Shown: positions 1 through 9,674, counted from the first letter of the stretch. The stretch is DNA of 64,000 nt from an uncultured Sphingorhabdus sp. (GCA_937873665.1 CALMYW010000460.1:1-64000), one strand, 5' to 3'. Program-made: numbers and translations. The notes: generated by a model not told the origin, from the letters alone.

Positions 1-234
1 GGCCGTCACACGCCGTTCTTCGCCAACTATCGTCCGCAGTTCTACTTCCGCACCACCGACGTCACCGGCGAAGTCATTCTTCCCGAAGGTACCGAAATGG
101 TGATGCCGGGCGACAACGTCACGATCGCTGTTAAGCTGATCGCGCCGATCGCTATGGAACAGGGTCTGCGCTTCGCAATTCGCGAAGGTGGTCGCACCGT
201 TGGTTCTGGGGTTGTCAGCACCATCACGAAGTAA
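1..234 (+). CDS. tuf: Elongation factor Tu, C-terminal part (5' end outside window)
   Basis: The window opens inside a reading frame of 77 codons ending in TAA at 232-234. Its translation (starting [20 protein letters not shown]) is the third beta-barrel domain of EF-Tu, the GTPase that carries aminoacyl-tRNA to the ribosomal A site. The GTPase domain lies upstream of the window. The position directly before rpsJ fits the usual str operon to S10 operon order. The identity is very secure; whether this is one of two tuf copies cannot be seen here. Confidence 0.97.
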   Translation, partial: GRHTPFFANYRPQFYFRTTDVTGEVILPEGTEMVMPGDNVTIAVKLIAPIAMEQGLRFAIREGGRTVGSGVVSTITK

Positions 235-248
235 TATAGGCCGCGCAT

Positions 249-285
249 CCCGCCCGGGTCAGTGATTCGGGCGGGCGGTTTATTT
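249..285 (+). terminator. Hairpin with T-rich tail after tuf
   Basis: An 8-bp perfect stem (CCCGCCCG at 249-256 and CGGGCGGG at 268-275) encloses an 11-nt loop and is followed by cggtttattt. This is a plausible intrinsic terminator or attenuator between tuf and rpsJ. The T tract is interrupted by one A, so termination may be partial. Confidence 0.6.
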
Positions 286-377
286 GAGATTTCCAAACAG
301 CTGTCCCGGCTTCGATACGAGGTTGGGTTGGCTGTTTTCGCTCTTTGATATTGGTAGAAACAGGAATACGGTCCGTC

Positions 378-689
378 ATGGAAACGCAGAATATTCGCAT
401 TCGTCTGAAGGCTTTTGACCATCGCGTCCTCGATCAGGCGACAGGTGATATCGCAGAAACAGCTCGCCGCACTGGTGCGCTCATCCGTGGCCCTATTCCT
501 CTTCCTACCCGTATCGAAAAGTTCACCGTCAACCGCGGCCCGCACATCGACAAAAAGTCGCGCGAGCAGTTTGAGGTGCGCACATATAAGCGGTTGCTCG
601 ACATTGTGCAGCCCACCCCGCAGACCGTCGATGCGCTGATGAAGCTCGACCTTGCTGCTGGTGTCGATGTGCAGATCAAGTTGGCTTAA
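378..689 (+). CDS. rpsJ: 30S ribosomal protein S10 (NusE)
   Basis: The 103-residue product begins [20 protein letters not shown] and carries the conserved RGPIPLPT and [13 protein letters not shown] segments of S10. S10 is part of the 30S head and, as NusE, also links NusB/NusG to antitermination. An upstream ATG-less extension of this frame exists from 345, but the ATG at 378 gives the exact family length and N-terminus. It is the first gene of the S10 operon, 143 bp after tuf and separated from it by a hairpin. Confidence 0.97.
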   Translation: METQNIRIRLKAFDHRVLDQATGDIAETARRTGALIRGPIPLPTRIEKFTVNRGPHIDKKSREQFEVRTYKRLLDIVQPTPQTVDALMKLDLAAGVDVQIKLA

Positions 690-883
690 CGCCAGCAAGA
701 CACGGAATACCGCCAGACTTTAAGTCTGGGCCGCGTTCCCCGTCTTACCGGATTGTTTGCTGAGGCAGGCACCGGTGCCTAGCCCGGACGGGGCAATGCT
801 AAAAATTTGGGCTGGAATTAGGCGTCACGCCCTCCTGGCAATCGTGCCAGCCGGGCCTCTGACATTGTAGTGGAGTATGGATC
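690..883 (+). promoter_or_regulatory. Structured leader between rpsJ and rplC
   Basis: This 194-bp gap holds no convincing ORF. It contains a 7-bp hairpin (CCAGACT 713-719 / AGTCTGG 723-729) and a perfect 14-bp palindrome AGGCACCGGTGCCT at 767-780. Such a long gap is unusual within an otherwise tightly packed operon. It may hold an internal promoter or an r-protein autoregulatory leader; neither is proven by sequence alone. Confidence 0.35.
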
Positions 884-1726
884 ATGCGTACTGGCGTGAT
901 CGCGAAAAAGATGGGTATGATGCGCCTCTTCAATGAAGATGGCCGTCACGTTCCCGTCACCGTTCTGGCGCTGGAAGGCTGCCAGGTGGTCGGTGCTCGT
1001 AGCGAAGACAAGGATGGCTATTTTGCTGTCCGTCTCGGTGCAGGAGCCCGTAAAGCGAAAAATGTAAACAAGCCGCAGCGCGGCGAATTCGCCAAGGCAC
1101 AGGTCGAACCCAAGGCTCGCGTTGCTGAATTCCGCGTTGAAAATGCCGACGGCCTGCTGCCGGTCGGCGCAACCATTTCGGCCGAGCATTTCGTTGCTGG
1201 CCAGCTGGTGGACATCACCGGTCACACCCAGGGTAAGGGCTTTGCCGGTGCCATGAAGCGCTGGGGCTTCGGCGGTATGCGCGCTACCCACGGTGTTTCG
1301 ATCTCGCACCGTGCGCACGGTTCGACGGGTAACCGTCAGGATCCGGGCAAGGTGTTCAAGAACAAGAAGATGGCTGGTCATATGGGTGACCGTCAGCGTA
1401 CGCAGCAGAACCTTGAAGTGGTTCGCACCGACGTCGCGCGCGGCCTGATCTTCGTCAAGGGTTCGGTCCCGGGTGCGAAGAATGCATGGCTGCTCGTCAA
1501 GGACGCCGTGAAGGTTGCTGCACCTGAAGGCCTGCCGTTCCCCGGCGCGCTGAAGGGTGACAATGATGTTGCTCCGATTGTCGAGGAAGAAGTCGTCATC
1601 GCGACCGAAGTCACCGAAGTCGAAGCTGCCGCTGAAGCACCTGCTGCCGAAGCTGCTGCGCCGGAGGCTCCCGCCGCTGACGAAGCACCTGCGGCTGACT
1701 CTGGCGAAGAACAGAAGGAGGGCTAA
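884..1726 (+). CDS. rplC: 50S ribosomal protein L3 with long acidic C-terminal tail
   Basis: L3 binds 23S rRNA near the peptidyl transferase centre and is an early assembly protein. The core (residues 1 to about 228) has the family signature around residues 112-168 ([20 protein letters not shown], then [14 protein letters not shown]), including Gln152, the position methylated by PrmB in E. coli. The remaining ~50 residues are an Ala/Glu/Pro-rich acidic tail that is absent from E. coli L3 (209 residues). An ATG at 884 follows the leader described above; rplD begins 3 bp after the stop. Confidence 0.96.
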   Translation: MRTGVIAKKMGMMRLFNEDGRHVPVTVLALEGCQVVGARSEDKDGYFAVRLGAGARKAKNVNKPQRGEFAKAQVEPKARVAEFRVENADGLLPVGATISAEHFVAGQLVDITGHTQGKGFAGAMKRWGFGGMRATHGVSISHRAHGSTGNRQDPGKVFKNKKMAGHMGDRQRTQQNLEVVRTDVARGLIFVKGSVPGAKNAWLLVKDAVKVAAPEGLPFPGALKGDNDVAPIVEEEVVIATEVTEVEAAAEAPAAEAAAPEAPAADEAPAADSGEEQKEG

Positions 1727-1729
1727 GCC

Positions 1730-2356
1730 ATGAAGCTCAAGGTTCAAACCCTCGACGCCAAGGCAAAGGGCGACATCGACCTGAACGACGAAGTCTTCGG
1801 TCTCGAACCGCGTGCAGACATTCTGCACCGCGTTGTCACCTGGCAGCGTGAAAAGGCCCGCGGTACGGCTCGTCCGACCCGTGAGCGTTCGGATGTTGCC
1901 CGCACCGGCAAGAAGTTCGGTCGCCAGAAGGGTGGCGGTACTGCCCGTCACGGTGATCGCGCTGCACCGACCTTTATCGGCGGTGGTAAGGCGCACGGCG
2001 CCCGCCTGCGCGACTTCAACCCGTCGCTGAACAAGAAGATCCGCACGCTTGGCCTGAAAATGGCCCTGTCGAGCAAGGCGAAAGCTGGCTCGCTGATCGT
2101 TCTTGAAGACCTCGATGTGAAGGAAGGCAAGACAAAGGCGCTTGCCGGCCAGATTGCAAAGCTTGGCTTTGGCAAGACAGCCCTCGTCATCGACGGTGAA
2201 GGCGTGAACGACAATTTCCGCAAAGCTTCGGCAAATCTCGTCGGCGTCAATGTGCTCCCCGCTGTGGGCGCCAACGTCTATGACATCCTGAAGCATGACA
2301 CGCTGGTCCTGACCCGTGCCGCGGTTGAAAAGCTGGAGGCCCGTTTCAATGGCTAA
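1730..2356 (+). CDS. rplD: 50S ribosomal protein L4
   Basis: The 208-residue product has the L4 extended loop rich in Arg/Gly ([20 protein letters not shown], then [20 protein letters not shown]) that lines the peptide exit tunnel, and the C-terminal [12 protein letters not shown]. In enterobacteria L4 represses its own operon; whether it does so here is unknown. It starts with ATG 3 bp after rplC and overlaps the start of rplW by 8 bp, which suggests translational coupling. Confidence 0.97.
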   Translation: MKLKVQTLDAKAKGDIDLNDEVFGLEPRADILHRVVTWQREKARGTARPTRERSDVARTGKKFGRQKGGGTARHGDRAAPTFIGGGKAHGARLRDFNPSLNKKIRTLGLKMALSSKAKAGSLIVLEDLDVKEGKTKALAGQIAKLGFGKTALVIDGEGVNDNFRKASANLVGVNVLPAVGANVYDILKHDTLVLTRAAVEKLEARFNG

Positions 2357-2657
2357 GAAAGAAGCAATCGACGTCCGTCATTATGACGTGATCGTTGCGC
2401 CGCACATCACGGAGAAGGCAACTTTGCTTTCGGAAAACAACGCCGTTGTTTTCAAGGTAGCGGGCGATGCCACCAAGCCGCAGATCAAGGCTGCGGTTGA
2501 AGCATTGTTCGATGTCAAGGTGAAGGGCGTCAACACGCTTGTCCAAAAGGGCAAGACCAAGCGGTGGAAGGGCAAGCCCTACACCCGCACCGACGTCAAA
2601 AAGGCCGTCGTGACCCTGGCTGAAGGCCAGTCGATCGACGTCACCACCGGTATCTAA
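2349..2657 (+). CDS. rplW: 50S ribosomal protein L23
   Basis: L23 sits at the peptide exit tunnel and is the docking site for trigger factor and SRP. The 102-residue product starts [20 protein letters not shown], matching the family N-terminus with the TEKAT motif, and includes [21 protein letters not shown] longer frame from 2316 is rejected because it lies wholly inside rplD. The ATG overlaps the last 8 bases of rplD. Confidence 0.97.
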   Translation: MAKKEAIDVRHYDVIVAPHITEKATLLSENNAVVFKVAGDATKPQIKAAVEALFDVKVKGVNTLVQKGKTKRWKGKPYTRTDVKKAVVTLAEGQSIDVTTGI

Positions 2658-2667
2658 GGGCAGGAAA

Positions 2668-3504
2668 ATGGCACTCAAGAGCTACAAACCAACCAGCCCG
2701 GCGCGTCGCGGCCTCGTGCTTGTCGACCGTTCGAGCCTCTATAAGGGCGGCCCCGTCAAGGCGCTGACCGAAGGCAAGCGCAAGACCGGTGGTCGCAACA
2801 ACAAGGGCCATGTCACCTCGCGTGGCATCGGTGGCGGTCACAAGCAGAAATATCGCATTATCGACTTCAAGCGTCGGAAATGGGATATGCCGGCAACCGT
2901 CGAACGTCTGGAATATGACCCCAACCGTACGGCTTTCATCGCACTGGTGAAATATTCGGACGGCGAGTTGGCCTATATCCTCGCACCGCAGCGTTTGAAC
3001 GTAGGCGACACCGTTGTTGCCGGCGAAAAGACCGACGTAAAGCCGGGTAATGCGATGCTTTTGTCGCAGATGCCGGTTGGCACCATCTGCCACAATGTCG
3101 AGATGAAGCCGGGCAAGGGCGGTCAGATCGCCCGTTCGGCAGGCACTTATGTGCAGCTCGTCGGACGTGATGGCGGCAAGGTCATCGTTCGCCTGAATTC
3201 GGGTGAACAGCGTTACATCCTGGGCAGCTGCATGGGCACGGTTGGCGCGGTTTCAAACCCCGACAACTCGAACACCACGCTCGCCAAGGCTGGTCGCAAC
3301 CGCTGGAAGGGCATCAAGCCCCTGACCCGCGGTGTTGCGAAGAACCCGGTCGACCACCCGCACGGCGGTGGTGAAGGCCGTACCTCTGGCGGTCGCCATC
3401 CGGTGACGCCATGGGGCAAGCCGACCAAGGGTGCACGTACTCGCTCCAACAAGTCGACCGACAAGATGATCATCCGGTCGCGTCATGCGAAGAAGAAGAG
3501 GTAA
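2668..3504 (+). CDS. rplB: 50S ribosomal protein L2
   Basis: L2 is a primary 23S rRNA binder needed for subunit association and peptidyl transfer. The 278-residue length is typical. The C-terminal signature [20 protein letters not shown] followed by [11 protein letters not shown] is present, including the conserved His of the HPHGGGEG motif. An AGGA (aagggcaggaaa) precedes the ATG, 10 bp after rplW. Confidence 0.98.
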   Translation: MALKSYKPTSPARRGLVLVDRSSLYKGGPVKALTEGKRKTGGRNNKGHVTSRGIGGGHKQKYRIIDFKRRKWDMPATVERLEYDPNRTAFIALVKYSDGELAYILAPQRLNVGDTVVAGEKTDVKPGNAMLLSQMPVGTICHNVEMKPGKGGQIARSAGTYVQLVGRDGGKVIVRLNSGEQRYILGSCMGTVGAVSNPDNSNTTLAKAGRNRWKGIKPLTRGVAKNPVDHPHGGGEGRTSGGRHPVTPWGKPTKGARTRSNKSTDKMIIRSRHAKKKR

Positions 3505-3507
3505 GTC

Positions 3508-3783
3508 ATGGCTCGTTCCGTCTGGAAAGGTCCCTTTGTCGACCTGTATCTGCTGAAAAAAGCAGAAACCGCGCAGGATGCGAACAGCGCAGCGCCGATC
3601 AAGACCTGGTCGCGCCGCTCGACGATCCTCCCGCAGTTCGTCGGCCTGACGTTCAACGTCTATAACGGCCACAAGTTCGTCCCTGTCTCGGTCAACGAAG
3701 ACATGGTCGGCCACAAGCTGGGCGAGTTCGCGCCCACCCGTACCTATCACGGTCACGGCGCAGACAAGAAGGGCAAACGCTAA
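3508..3783 (+). CDS. rpsS: 30S ribosomal protein S19
   Basis: The 91-residue product starts [20 protein letters not shown] and contains [20 protein letters not shown] and [16 protein letters not shown], all hallmarks of S19. The protein lies in the 30S head with S13 near the A site. It follows rplB by 3 bp, and its TAA shares one base with the rplV ATG. Confidence 0.98.
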   Translation: MARSVWKGPFVDLYLLKKAETAQDANSAAPIKTWSRRSTILPQFVGLTFNVYNGHKFVPVSVNEDMVGHKLGEFAPTRTYHGHGADKKGKR

Positions 3784-4163
3784 TGGGTAAGCAAGCCGCC
3801 CCCCGCCGCGTTGGCGAAAAGGAAGCTTTGGCTGTTGGCACCACGATCCGTGGTTCCGCGCAGAAGCTCAACCTTGTTGCTGCGCTGATCCGTGGCCGCA
3901 AGGTCGAAGAAGCGCTCAACATCCTCACCTTCTCGAAGCGTGCAATGGCTGTTGATGCGAAGAAGGTGCTGGCTTCGGCCATCGCCAATGCGGAAAACAA
4001 CCACAATCTCGACGTCGACAGCCTTGTCGTTGCCGAGGCAAGTGTCGGCAAGGCGCTGACCATGAAGCGTTTCCACGCTCGTGGCCGCGGCAAGTCGACC
4101 CGCATCCTGAAACCGTTCAGCCGCCTGCGCATCGTCGTTCGCGAACAGGAAGAAGAGGCTTAA
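3783..4163 (+). CDS. rplV: 50S ribosomal protein L22
   Basis: The 126-residue L22 shows the conserved [20 protein letters not shown] helix, [10 protein letters not shown], and the beta-hairpin segment [20 protein letters not shown] that reaches into the exit tunnel. The hairpin is also the site of macrolide-resistance changes in other bacteria. The ATG overlaps the rpsS stop by one base (TAATG), pointing to coupled translation. Confidence 0.97.
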   Translation: MGKQAAPRRVGEKEALAVGTTIRGSAQKLNLVAALIRGRKVEEALNILTFSKRAMAVDAKKVLASAIANAENNHNLDVDSLVVAEASVGKALTMKRFHARGRGKSTRILKPFSRLRIVVREQEEEA

Positions 4164-4165
4164 TC

Positions 4166-4873
4166 ATGGGTCAGAAGAGCAATCCGATCGGCCTCCGCCT
4201 GCAGATCAACCGCACGTGGGACAGCCGCTGGTACGCCGAAGGTGCGGACTATGGCCGCATGTTGCTGGAAGATATCAACATCCGCAAGTTCATCATGAAG
4301 ACGCTGCCCCAGGCTGCGATCTCCAAGGTGGTGATTGAGCGTCCGGCGAAGCTGTGCCGCGTTTCGATCTATGCGGCGCGCCCCGGCGTGATCATCGGCA
4401 AAAAGGGTGCCGACATCGAGAAGCTGAAAAAGGCCATTGGTAAGTACACCGATGCCGACGTCAGCCTCAACATCGTCGAAATCCGCAAGCCTGAAATCGA
4501 CGCCAAGCTCGTCGCTCAGGGTGTTGCTGATCAGCTCATCCGTCGTATCGCCTTCCGCCGCGCCATGAAGCGTGCGGTGCAGTCGGCGCTTCGTTTGGGT
4601 GCAGAAGGCATCAAGATCACCTGCGGTGGTCGTTTGGGCGGTGCTGAAATTGCGCGCGTCGAATGGTATCGCGAAGGTCGTGTTCCGCTGCACACTCTGC
4701 GCGCCAATGTCGACTATGCCGAGGCCGAAGCGCTAACCGCTTATGGCATCATCGGTATCAAGGTCTGGATCTTCAAGGGTGAAATCCTTGGTCATGACCC
4801 GATGGCGACCGACCGCTTGATGATGGAAGCGCAGACCTCGGGCGTTCGCCCGCAGTCTGATCACCGTCGCTGA
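4166..4873 (+). CDS. rpsC: 30S ribosomal protein S3
   Basis: S3 forms the mRNA entry channel with S4 and S5. The 235-residue product carries the N-terminal [20 protein letters not shown], a KH domain with the [16 protein letters not shown] loop (about residues 75-90), and the C-terminal domain with [20 protein letters not shown]. It starts 2 bp after rplV and is followed 20 bp later by rplP. Confidence 0.98.
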   Translation: MGQKSNPIGLRLQINRTWDSRWYAEGADYGRMLLEDINIRKFIMKTLPQAAISKVVIERPAKLCRVSIYAARPGVIIGKKGADIEKLKKAIGKYTDADVSLNIVEIRKPEIDAKLVAQGVADQLIRRIAFRRAMKRAVQSALRLGAEGIKITCGGRLGGAEIARVEWYREGRVPLHTLRANVDYAEAEALTAYGIIGIKVWIFKGEILGHDPMATDRLMMEAQTSGVRPQSDHRR

Positions 4874-4893
4874 TAAGGGAATAGGCAAGCATC

Positions 4894-5331
4894 ATGTTGC
4901 AACCTAAGAAAACCAAGTTCCGCAAGCAGTTCAAGGGCCGCATCTCTGGCAATGCCAAGGGTGGTACCGATCTGAACTTCGGTTCGTATGGCCTCAAGGC
5001 GCTGGAGCCGGAACGCATCACTGCGCGCCAGATCGAAGCGGCCCGTCGTGCGATCACCCGTCACATCAAGCGTCAGGGACGTTTGTGGATCCGAGTGTTC
5101 CCGGATGTTCCCGTATCGAAAAAGCCTGCCGAAGTCCGTCAGGGTAAGGGCAAGGGTTCCGTCGAATATTGGGCAGCCAAGGTTAAGCCTGGCCGCATCC
5201 TGTTTGAACTCGACGGTGTTCCGGGCCAGATTGCTGCCGTGGCATTCAGCCGCGCGGCGATGAAGCTGCCCATCAAGACCAAGGTTGTTGCCCGTCTTGG
5301 CGACACCTCGCATCTGGGAGCCGAAGGATGA
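4894..5331 (+). CDS. rplP: 50S ribosomal protein L16
   Basis: The 145-residue product begins [20 protein letters not shown] and carries the conserved [20 protein letters not shown] and [17 protein letters not shown] segments. L16 positions the A-site tRNA acceptor arm. It is slightly longer than E. coli L16 (136). Its stop overlaps the start of rpmC by 4 bp (ATGA). Confidence 0.98.
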   Translation: MLQPKKTKFRKQFKGRISGNAKGGTDLNFGSYGLKALEPERITARQIEAARRAITRHIKRQGRLWIRVFPDVPVSKKPAEVRQGKGKGSVEYWAAKVKPGRILFELDGVPGQIAAVAFSRAAMKLPIKTKVVARLGDTSHLGAEG

Positions 5332-5537
5332 GCAAGACTGAAGACCTGCGCGTCAAGACCGACGACCAGCTGGCAGCCCAGCTTGGCGAACTGAAGCGTG
5401 AGCAGTTCAATCTGCGCTTCCAGGGCGCTACCGGTCAGCTGGAAAAGCCGGCTCGCATCCGCGAAGTGCGCCGAGATATCGCGCGCATCAAAACCCTGCA
5501 GAGCGAGCGTGCAAGCGCCGCGAAGCAATCGGCATAA
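5328..5537 (+). CDS. rpmC: 50S ribosomal protein L29
   Basis: This small 69-residue helical protein has the L29 pattern [18 protein letters not shown] followed by [13 protein letters not shown]. It lies near the tunnel exit next to L23. The ATG overlaps the rplP TGA, so translation is probably coupled. Confidence 0.97.
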   Translation: MSKTEDLRVKTDDQLAAQLGELKREQFNLRFQGATGQLEKPARIREVRRDIARIKTLQSERASAAKQSA

Positions 5538-5549
5538 GGAGCACAACCG

Positions 5550-5822
5550 ATGCCTAAACGTATTCTTACCGGCACCGTGGTGTCCGACAAGAACGACAAG
5601 ACGGTCGTTGTGCTCGTTGAGCGCAAGGTGAAGCACCCGCTTTACGGCAAGATCATCCGTCGTTCGAAGAAGTATCACGCGCATGATGAAGCCAACACCG
5701 CGAAAGCCGGTGAAGTGGTTCGCATCCAGGAATGTGCGCCGATCTCGAAGAACAAGACCTGGACTCTGGTGGAGCGCGTTGGTGCCGCACCCGAGGCTGC
5801 AGCCGAACTCGCGGAGGGTTGA
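5550..5822 (+). CDS. rpsQ: 30S ribosomal protein S17
   Basis: The 90-residue product [20 protein letters not shown] with [20 protein letters not shown] matches S17, an OB-fold protein binding 16S rRNA helix 11. A short Ala/Glu-rich tail ([11 protein letters not shown]) follows the conserved core. An AGGAG (taaggagcac) lies just upstream of the ATG. Confidence 0.97.
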   Translation: MPKRILTGTVVSDKNDKTVVVLVERKVKHPLYGKIIRRSKKYHAHDEANTAKAGEVVRIQECAPISKNKTWTLVERVGAAPEAAAELAEG

Positions 5823-5825
5823 TCC

Positions 5826-6194
5826 ATGATTCAGATGCAATCCAATCTCGATGTGGCTGACAACAGCGGCGCCAAGCGCGTCCAGTGCATCAAGGTTCTC
5901 GGCGGTTCCAAGCGTCGTACCGCTGGCGTTGGCGACATCATCGTGGTGTCGATAAAGGAAGCCCAGCCGCGCGGCAAGGTGAAGAAGGGCGACGTGCACA
6001 AGGCCGTCATCGTTCGCACCCGCAAGGACATCCGCCGTCCCGACGGTTCGGTTATCCGTTTCGACTCCAACGCTGCCGTGCTTATCGGTAACAACAAGGA
6101 GCCGATCGGCACCCGTATCTTTGGCCCCGTAGTTCGTGAACTGCGTGCCAAGAACCACATGAAAATCATCAGCTTGGCACCGGAGGTGCTGTAA
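5826..6194 (+). CDS. rplN: 50S ribosomal protein L14
   Basis: The 122-residue length and the sequence [31 protein letters not shown] and [11 protein letters not shown] are those of L14, which contacts 16S helix 14 in an intersubunit bridge and binds the silencing factor RsfS. It starts 3 bp after rpsQ and ends 2 bp before rplX. Confidence 0.98.
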   Translation: MIQMQSNLDVADNSGAKRVQCIKVLGGSKRRTAGVGDIIVVSIKEAQPRGKVKKGDVHKAVIVRTRKDIRRPDGSVIRFDSNAAVLIGNNKEPIGTRIFGPVVRELRAKNHMKIISLAPEVL

Positions 6195-6196
6195 TC

Positions 6197-6517
6197 ATGG
6201 CTATGGCGAAAATCAAAAAGGGCGACACGGTTGTCGTGCTCGCCGGCAAGGACAAGGGCAAGACTGGTGAAGTCACCCGCGTCGATCCGAAGGCGTCGAA
6301 AGTCGTCGTGTCGGGCGTCAATGTTGCCGTGCGTCACCGCAAGCCGAGCCAGGCAAACCCGCAGGGCGGCCTCGACCGTTTCGAAGCCCCGCTGCATATC
6401 TCGAACGTTGCGATTGCCGACAAGAATGGCAAGCCGAGCCGCGTTCGCATTGAAACCGGCAAAGACGGCAAGAAGACTCGCGTCGCCGTGAAAACCGGGG
6501 AGAAGATCGATGGCTGA
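6197..6517 (+). CDS. rplX: 50S ribosomal protein L24
   Basis: L24 starts 50S assembly by binding the 5' part of 23S rRNA. The 106-residue product has the KOW motif near the N-terminus ([20 protein letters not shown]) and the [13 protein letters not shown] segment. Translation may start at Met1 or at Met3 (ATGGCTATGGCG); the first is used here. The 3' end overlaps rplE by 8 bp. Confidence 0.97.
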   Translation: MAMAKIKKGDTVVVLAGKDKGKTGEVTRVDPKASKVVVSGVNVAVRHRKPSQANPQGGLDRFEAPLHISNVAIADKNGKPSRVRIETGKDGKKTRVAVKTGEKIDG

Positions 6518-7094
6518 TCAAAAATACACCCCGCGCATGAAGCAGCGCTATGACGATGCCGTCGTCAAGGCCCTGACCGAAAAGTTCGGCTATACCAACC
6601 GCATGGCTGTTCCGAAGATCGAAAAGATCACGCTCAACATGGGCGTCGGCGAAGGCTCGCAAGACAAGAAGAAGGTTACGACCGCTCTTGAGGAAATGAA
6701 GCTGATTGCTGGCCAACAGCCGGTTGTCACGCGTGCCCGCAAGTCGATCGCAGGCTTCAAACTGCGCGAAGGCATGCCGATTGGCGTCAAGGTGACGCTG
6801 CGCGGTGCCCGCATGTACGAATTTCTGGACCGTCTCGTCACGATCGCAATGCCCCGCATCCGCGACTTCCGTGGCCTGAACCCGAAGAGCTTTGACGGCG
6901 CCGGCAACTTTGCCATGGGCCTGAAAGAGCAGATCATCTTCCCGGAAATCAGCTATGATTCGATCGATACCGTTCGCGGTATGGACGTAATCGTAACCAC
7001 CACCGCAAACAGCGACGATGAGGCCCGTGAGCTTCTTCGCCTGTTTGGTTTCCCCTTCCCGCAAGAACAAGCAGAGGAAAAGGAAGCAGCGTAA
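6510..7094 (+). CDS. rplE: 50S ribosomal protein L5
   Basis: The 194-residue product has the L5 motifs [38 protein letters not shown] and [21 protein letters not shown]5 carries 5S rRNA with L18 and contacts P-site tRNA. The C-terminal [10 protein letters not shown] extends slightly past the E. coli end. The ATG lies within the end of rplX. Confidence 0.98.
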   Translation: MADQKYTPRMKQRYDDAVVKALTEKFGYTNRMAVPKIEKITLNMGVGEGSQDKKKVTTALEEMKLIAGQQPVVTRARKSIAGFKLREGMPIGVKVTLRGARMYEFLDRLVTIAMPRIRDFRGLNPKSFDGAGNFAMGLKEQIIFPEISYDSIDTVRGMDVIVTTTANSDDEARELLRLFGFPFPQEQAEEKEAA

Positions 7095-7140
7095 AATCGC
7101 AGCTCCCGCCCTCTTGTCAGAAAGGACGAGAACTTAAGTC

Positions 7141-7446
7141 ATGGCGAAACTGAGTTCCATTAATAAAAATGAGCGTCGTAAGAAGCTCGTCAAGAAATAT
7201 GCCGGTCAATATGCTCGGCTGAAGGCAATAGCCAATGACGAGTCGAAGGACGAAAGCGAGCGTCTGATCGCGCGCCTGAAACTGGCCGAGATCCCGCGCA
7301 ATGGCAACCCGACCCGCGTTCGCAACCGTTGCGAAACCACGGGCCGTCCGCGCGCTTACTACCGCAAATTCCGGCTCTGCCGTATCCAGTTGCGCGATCT
7401 GGCCAATAAGGGCCTGATCCCCGGCGTGACGAAATCGAGCTGGTAA
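7141..7446 (+). CDS. rpsN: 30S ribosomal protein S14 (zinc-independent long form)
   Basis: The 101-residue product [20 protein letters not shown] with the C-terminal [20 protein letters not shown] is the long S14 form that lacks the paired CxxC zinc knuckle. S14 is a late 30S head protein. A 46-bp gap with an AGAAAGGACGAG region separates it from rplE. Confidence 0.97.
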   Translation: MAKLSSINKNERRKKLVKKYAGQYARLKAIANDESKDESERLIARLKLAEIPRNGNPTRVRNRCETTGRPRAYYRKFRLCRIQLRDLANKGLIPGVTKSSW

Positions 7447-7458
7447 GGGATAGAGAAA

Positions 7459-7854
7459 ATGGCATTGACCGATCCTTTGGGTGATATGCTCACCCGCATC
7501 CGCAACGGCCAGCGCGCGAAGAAAGACTCTGTGCTTTCGCCCGCGTCGAAGCTGCGTGCCCGCGTCCTCGACGTGCTGCAGCGCGAAGGCTATATCCGTG
7601 GTTACAGCGAAGAAGCACTGGGCGCCCACAAGGGCCTGCGCATCGAGCTGAAATATTTCGAAGGCCAGCCTGCGATCCAGCATGTTGCACGCGTTTCGAA
7701 GCCCGGCCGCCGCGTCTATTCGGGCAGCACCGAGCTTCCCGTTGTCCGCAATGGCCTAGGCATCACCATCGTTTCCACACCGAAGGGTGTGCTTTCGGAC
7801 GCCGAAGCACGCGCCCAAAATGTCGGCGGTGAAATCCTGGCGGAGGTGTTCTGA
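7459..7854 (+). CDS. rpsH: 30S ribosomal protein S8
   Basis: The 131-residue product begins [20 protein letters not shown] and ends with the S8 signature [21 protein letters not shown]8 binds the central domain of 16S rRNA and in E. coli represses the spc operon. A gatagagaaa spacer separates it from rpsN, and its stop overlaps rplF by one base. Confidence 0.97.
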   Translation: MALTDPLGDMLTRIRNGQRAKKDSVLSPASKLRARVLDVLQREGYIRGYSEEALGAHKGLRIELKYFEGQPAIQHVARVSKPGRRVYSGSTELPVVRNGLGITIVSTPKGVLSDAEARAQNVGGEILAEVF

Positions 7855-8387
7855 TGAGCCGCATTGGTAAGAAACCCGTTGCCATTCCGGCTGGCGTGAC
7901 CGCCAGCATCGGTGATGGCACCTTGTCGGTGAAGGGCCCGAAGGGCGAACTCACCATGCCGATGAGCGACCTGATTTCCTATGAAATCAAGGACGAAGGC
8001 GTGTCAGTTATGCCTGCGAACAAGAGCAAGGAAGCTCGCGCATTCTGGGGCATGCAGCGCACGCTGGTGCAGAACCTGGTCACGGGCGTGACCGATGGTT
8101 TCACCAAGGTGCTCGAAATCACCGGCGTTGGCTATCGTGCAACAGCCCAGGGCAAGATCCTGAAGCTGCAACTCGGTTACAGCCATGACGTGAACTTCGA
8201 CGTTCCGGAAGGCATTGAAATCAAGACCCCGGATAACACCACGGTGGAAATCATCGGGATCGACAAGCAGAAGGTTGGGCAGGTTGCTGCCGAAATCCGT
8301 CGCTGGCGCAAGCCGGAACCCTATAAGGGCAAGGGCATCAAGTACCGCGGCGAATATATCTTCCGCAAAGAAGGGAAGAAGAAATAA
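7854..8387 (+). CDS. rplF: 50S ribosomal protein L6
   Basis: The 177-residue product starts [20 protein letters not shown] and ends with the L6 signature [21 protein letters not shown]6 has two similar beta domains near the factor-binding site. The start codon overlaps the rpsH stop (TGATG), consistent with coupling. Confidence 0.97.
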   Translation: MSRIGKKPVAIPAGVTASIGDGTLSVKGPKGELTMPMSDLISYEIKDEGVSVMPANKSKEARAFWGMQRTLVQNLVTGVTDGFTKVLEITGVGYRATAQGKILKLQLGYSHDVNFDVPEGIEIKTPDNTTVEIIGIDKQKVGQVAAEIRRWRKPEPYKGKGIKYRGEYIFRKEGKKK

Positions 8388-8390
8388 GCC

Positions 8391-8744
8391 ATGGCTAAAC
8401 TGTCTCTCTTTGAAAAGCGCCGCCAGCGCGTTCGTTCGAAACTGCGTGCGCAGGTTGCCGGACGTCCCCGTCTTTCGGTGCACCGCACCGGTCGCCACAT
8501 CTATGCCCAGGTCATCGATGACTCCAAGGGTGTGACCGTGGCTTCGGCTTCGACCAACGACAAGGCGGTCAAGACCAAGAACGGTTCGACCTCTGCTGCC
8601 GCCGCCGAAGTCGGTAAGCGCGTTGCAGAAGCTGCGAAGAAGGCTGGCGTGACCAGCGTCGTCTTCGACCGTGGTGGTTTCCTGTTCCATGGCCGCGTCA
8701 AGGCGCTGGCCGATGCTGCCCGCGAAGGTGGGCTGGAGTTCTGA
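8391..8744 (+). CDS. rplR: 50S ribosomal protein L18
   Basis: The 117-residue product [20 protein letters not shown] with [20 protein letters not shown] and the C-terminal [20 protein letters not shown] is L18, the 5S rRNA binder of the central protuberance. It follows rplF by 3 bp and its TGA overlaps the rpsE start. Confidence 0.97.
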   Translation: MAKLSLFEKRRQRVRSKLRAQVAGRPRLSVHRTGRHIYAQVIDDSKGVTVASASTNDKAVKTKNGSTSAAAAEVGKRVAEAAKKAGVTSVVFDRGGFLFHGRVKALADAAREGGLEF

Positions 8745-9436
8745 TGATGGCTGACGAAAACAACACCAACGAAGACGTCGTCGTCGACGCAGCTGCTCCG
8801 GAAGCGGTTGAAGCAGAAGGCGGCCGTCGCGGCCGTGGTCGTGGACGTGGCGAAGGTGGCGGCCGTGGCCGTCGCGATGATCGTCGTCCGCGCGAGGAAA
8901 AGGAAGATGATGGCACGATCGAAAAGCTCGTCCACATCAACCGCGTTTCGAAAACCGTCAAGGGCGGTAAGCGCTTCGGTTTTGCCGCTCTCGTCGTGGT
9001 CGGCGATGGCCAGGGCCGCGTTGGCTTTGGCCATGGCAAGGCGCGCGAAGTGCCGGAAGCCATCAACAAGGCGACCGCTGCTGCGAAAAAGAAAATGATC
9101 CGCGTTCCGTTGAAAGATGGTCGCACGCTGCATCATGACGGCACCGGTCGTTTCGGCGCAGGCAATGTCTATGTCCGTTCGGCACCTGCCGGTACCGGTA
9201 TCATTGCTGGCGGTCCGATGCGCGCCGTGTTCGAAAGCCTTGGTGTTGCCGATGTGGTGACCAAGTCAATCGGCACGTCGAACCCGTATAACATGGTCCG
9301 CGCCACTTTTGCGGCCCTGTCCGAACAGACCAGCCCCAAATCGGTGGCGCAGCGTCGCGGCAAGAAAATCGCCGACCTTCTCGGCCGCGGTGGCAGCAAG
9401 ACTGCCGAAGCCGACGCCGAAGCTATTACGGAGTAA
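8744..9436 (+). CDS. rpsE: 30S ribosomal protein S5 with N-terminal RG-rich extension
   Basis: S5 lies at the mRNA entry channel and affects decoding accuracy. The core begins near residue 56 ([20 protein letters not shown]) and contains [20 protein letters not shown] and [15 protein letters not shown]. The first ~55 residues are extra: an acidic segment (residues 4-25) followed by a run of Arg/Gly ([19 protein letters not shown], residues 28-46). The total of 230 residues compares with 167 in E. coli. A tandem ATGATG gives two possible starts one codon apart; the first overlaps the rplR stop. Confidence 0.96.
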   Translation: MMADENNTNEDVVVDAAAPEAVEAEGGRRGRGRGRGEGGGRGRRDDRRPREEKEDDGTIEKLVHINRVSKTVKGGKRFGFAALVVVGDGQGRVGFGHGKAREVPEAINKATAAAKKKMIRVPLKDGRTLHHDGTGRFGAGNVYVRSAPAGTGIIAGGPMRAVFESLGVADVVTKSIGTSNPYNMVRATFAALSEQTSPKSVAQRRGKKIADLLGRGGSKTAEADAEAITE

Positions 9437-9442
9437 TTCGAC

Positions 9443-9619
9443 ATGGCGAAAATCAAGATCAAGCAGACCGGTTCGCCGATCCGCCGCCCCGCCGTTCAGC
9501 GCAAGACGCTGCAGGGTCTGGGCCTCGACAAGATGCACAAGGTGGTCGAACTTGAAGACACCGCCGAAGTGCGCGGCATGATCCGCTCCGTGCGGCACAT
9601 GGTCGAAGTAATCGGCTAA
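9443..9619 (+). CDS. rpmD: 50S ribosomal protein L30
   Basis: This 58-codon gene reads [20 protein letters not shown], then [20 protein letters not shown] and ends VRHMVEVIG followed by TAA. The GSPIRR and KTLQGLGL motifs and the length are typical of L30. It fills the normal position between rpsE and rplO and starts 6 bp after the rpsE stop. Confidence 0.96.
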   Translation: MAKIKIKQTGSPIRRPAVQRKTLQGLGLDKMHKVVELEDTAEVRGMIRSVRHMVEVIG

Positions 9620-9626
9620 AATAATA

Positions 9627-9674
9627 CCCTCTCCCGCTTGCGGGGGAGGGAAAATAGAGACAGTCCCTATTTTC
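9627..9674 (+). repeat. Palindromic element and second hairpin in the rplO leader
   Basis: CCCTCTCCCGC (9627-9637) pairs with GCGGGGGAGGG (9640-9650) apart from one G:T wobble. This C/G-rich hairpin resembles the elements at 44502-44604 and 53264-53289. It is followed directly by a second inverted repeat, GAAAATAG (9650-9657) and CTATTTTC (9667-9674). The pair occupies most of the 88-bp rpmD-rplO gap. Confidence 0.6.

Noticed and set aside
818..2296. A 492-codon open frame on the minus strand across rplC and rplD
   Set aside because: It is antisense to two certain ribosomal genes, has no recognisable domain, and is explained by codon bias of GC-rich genes on the other strand.
5139..6158. A 339-codon minus-strand frame across rplP to rplN
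   Set aside because: It is antisense to four certain genes and has no family likeness.
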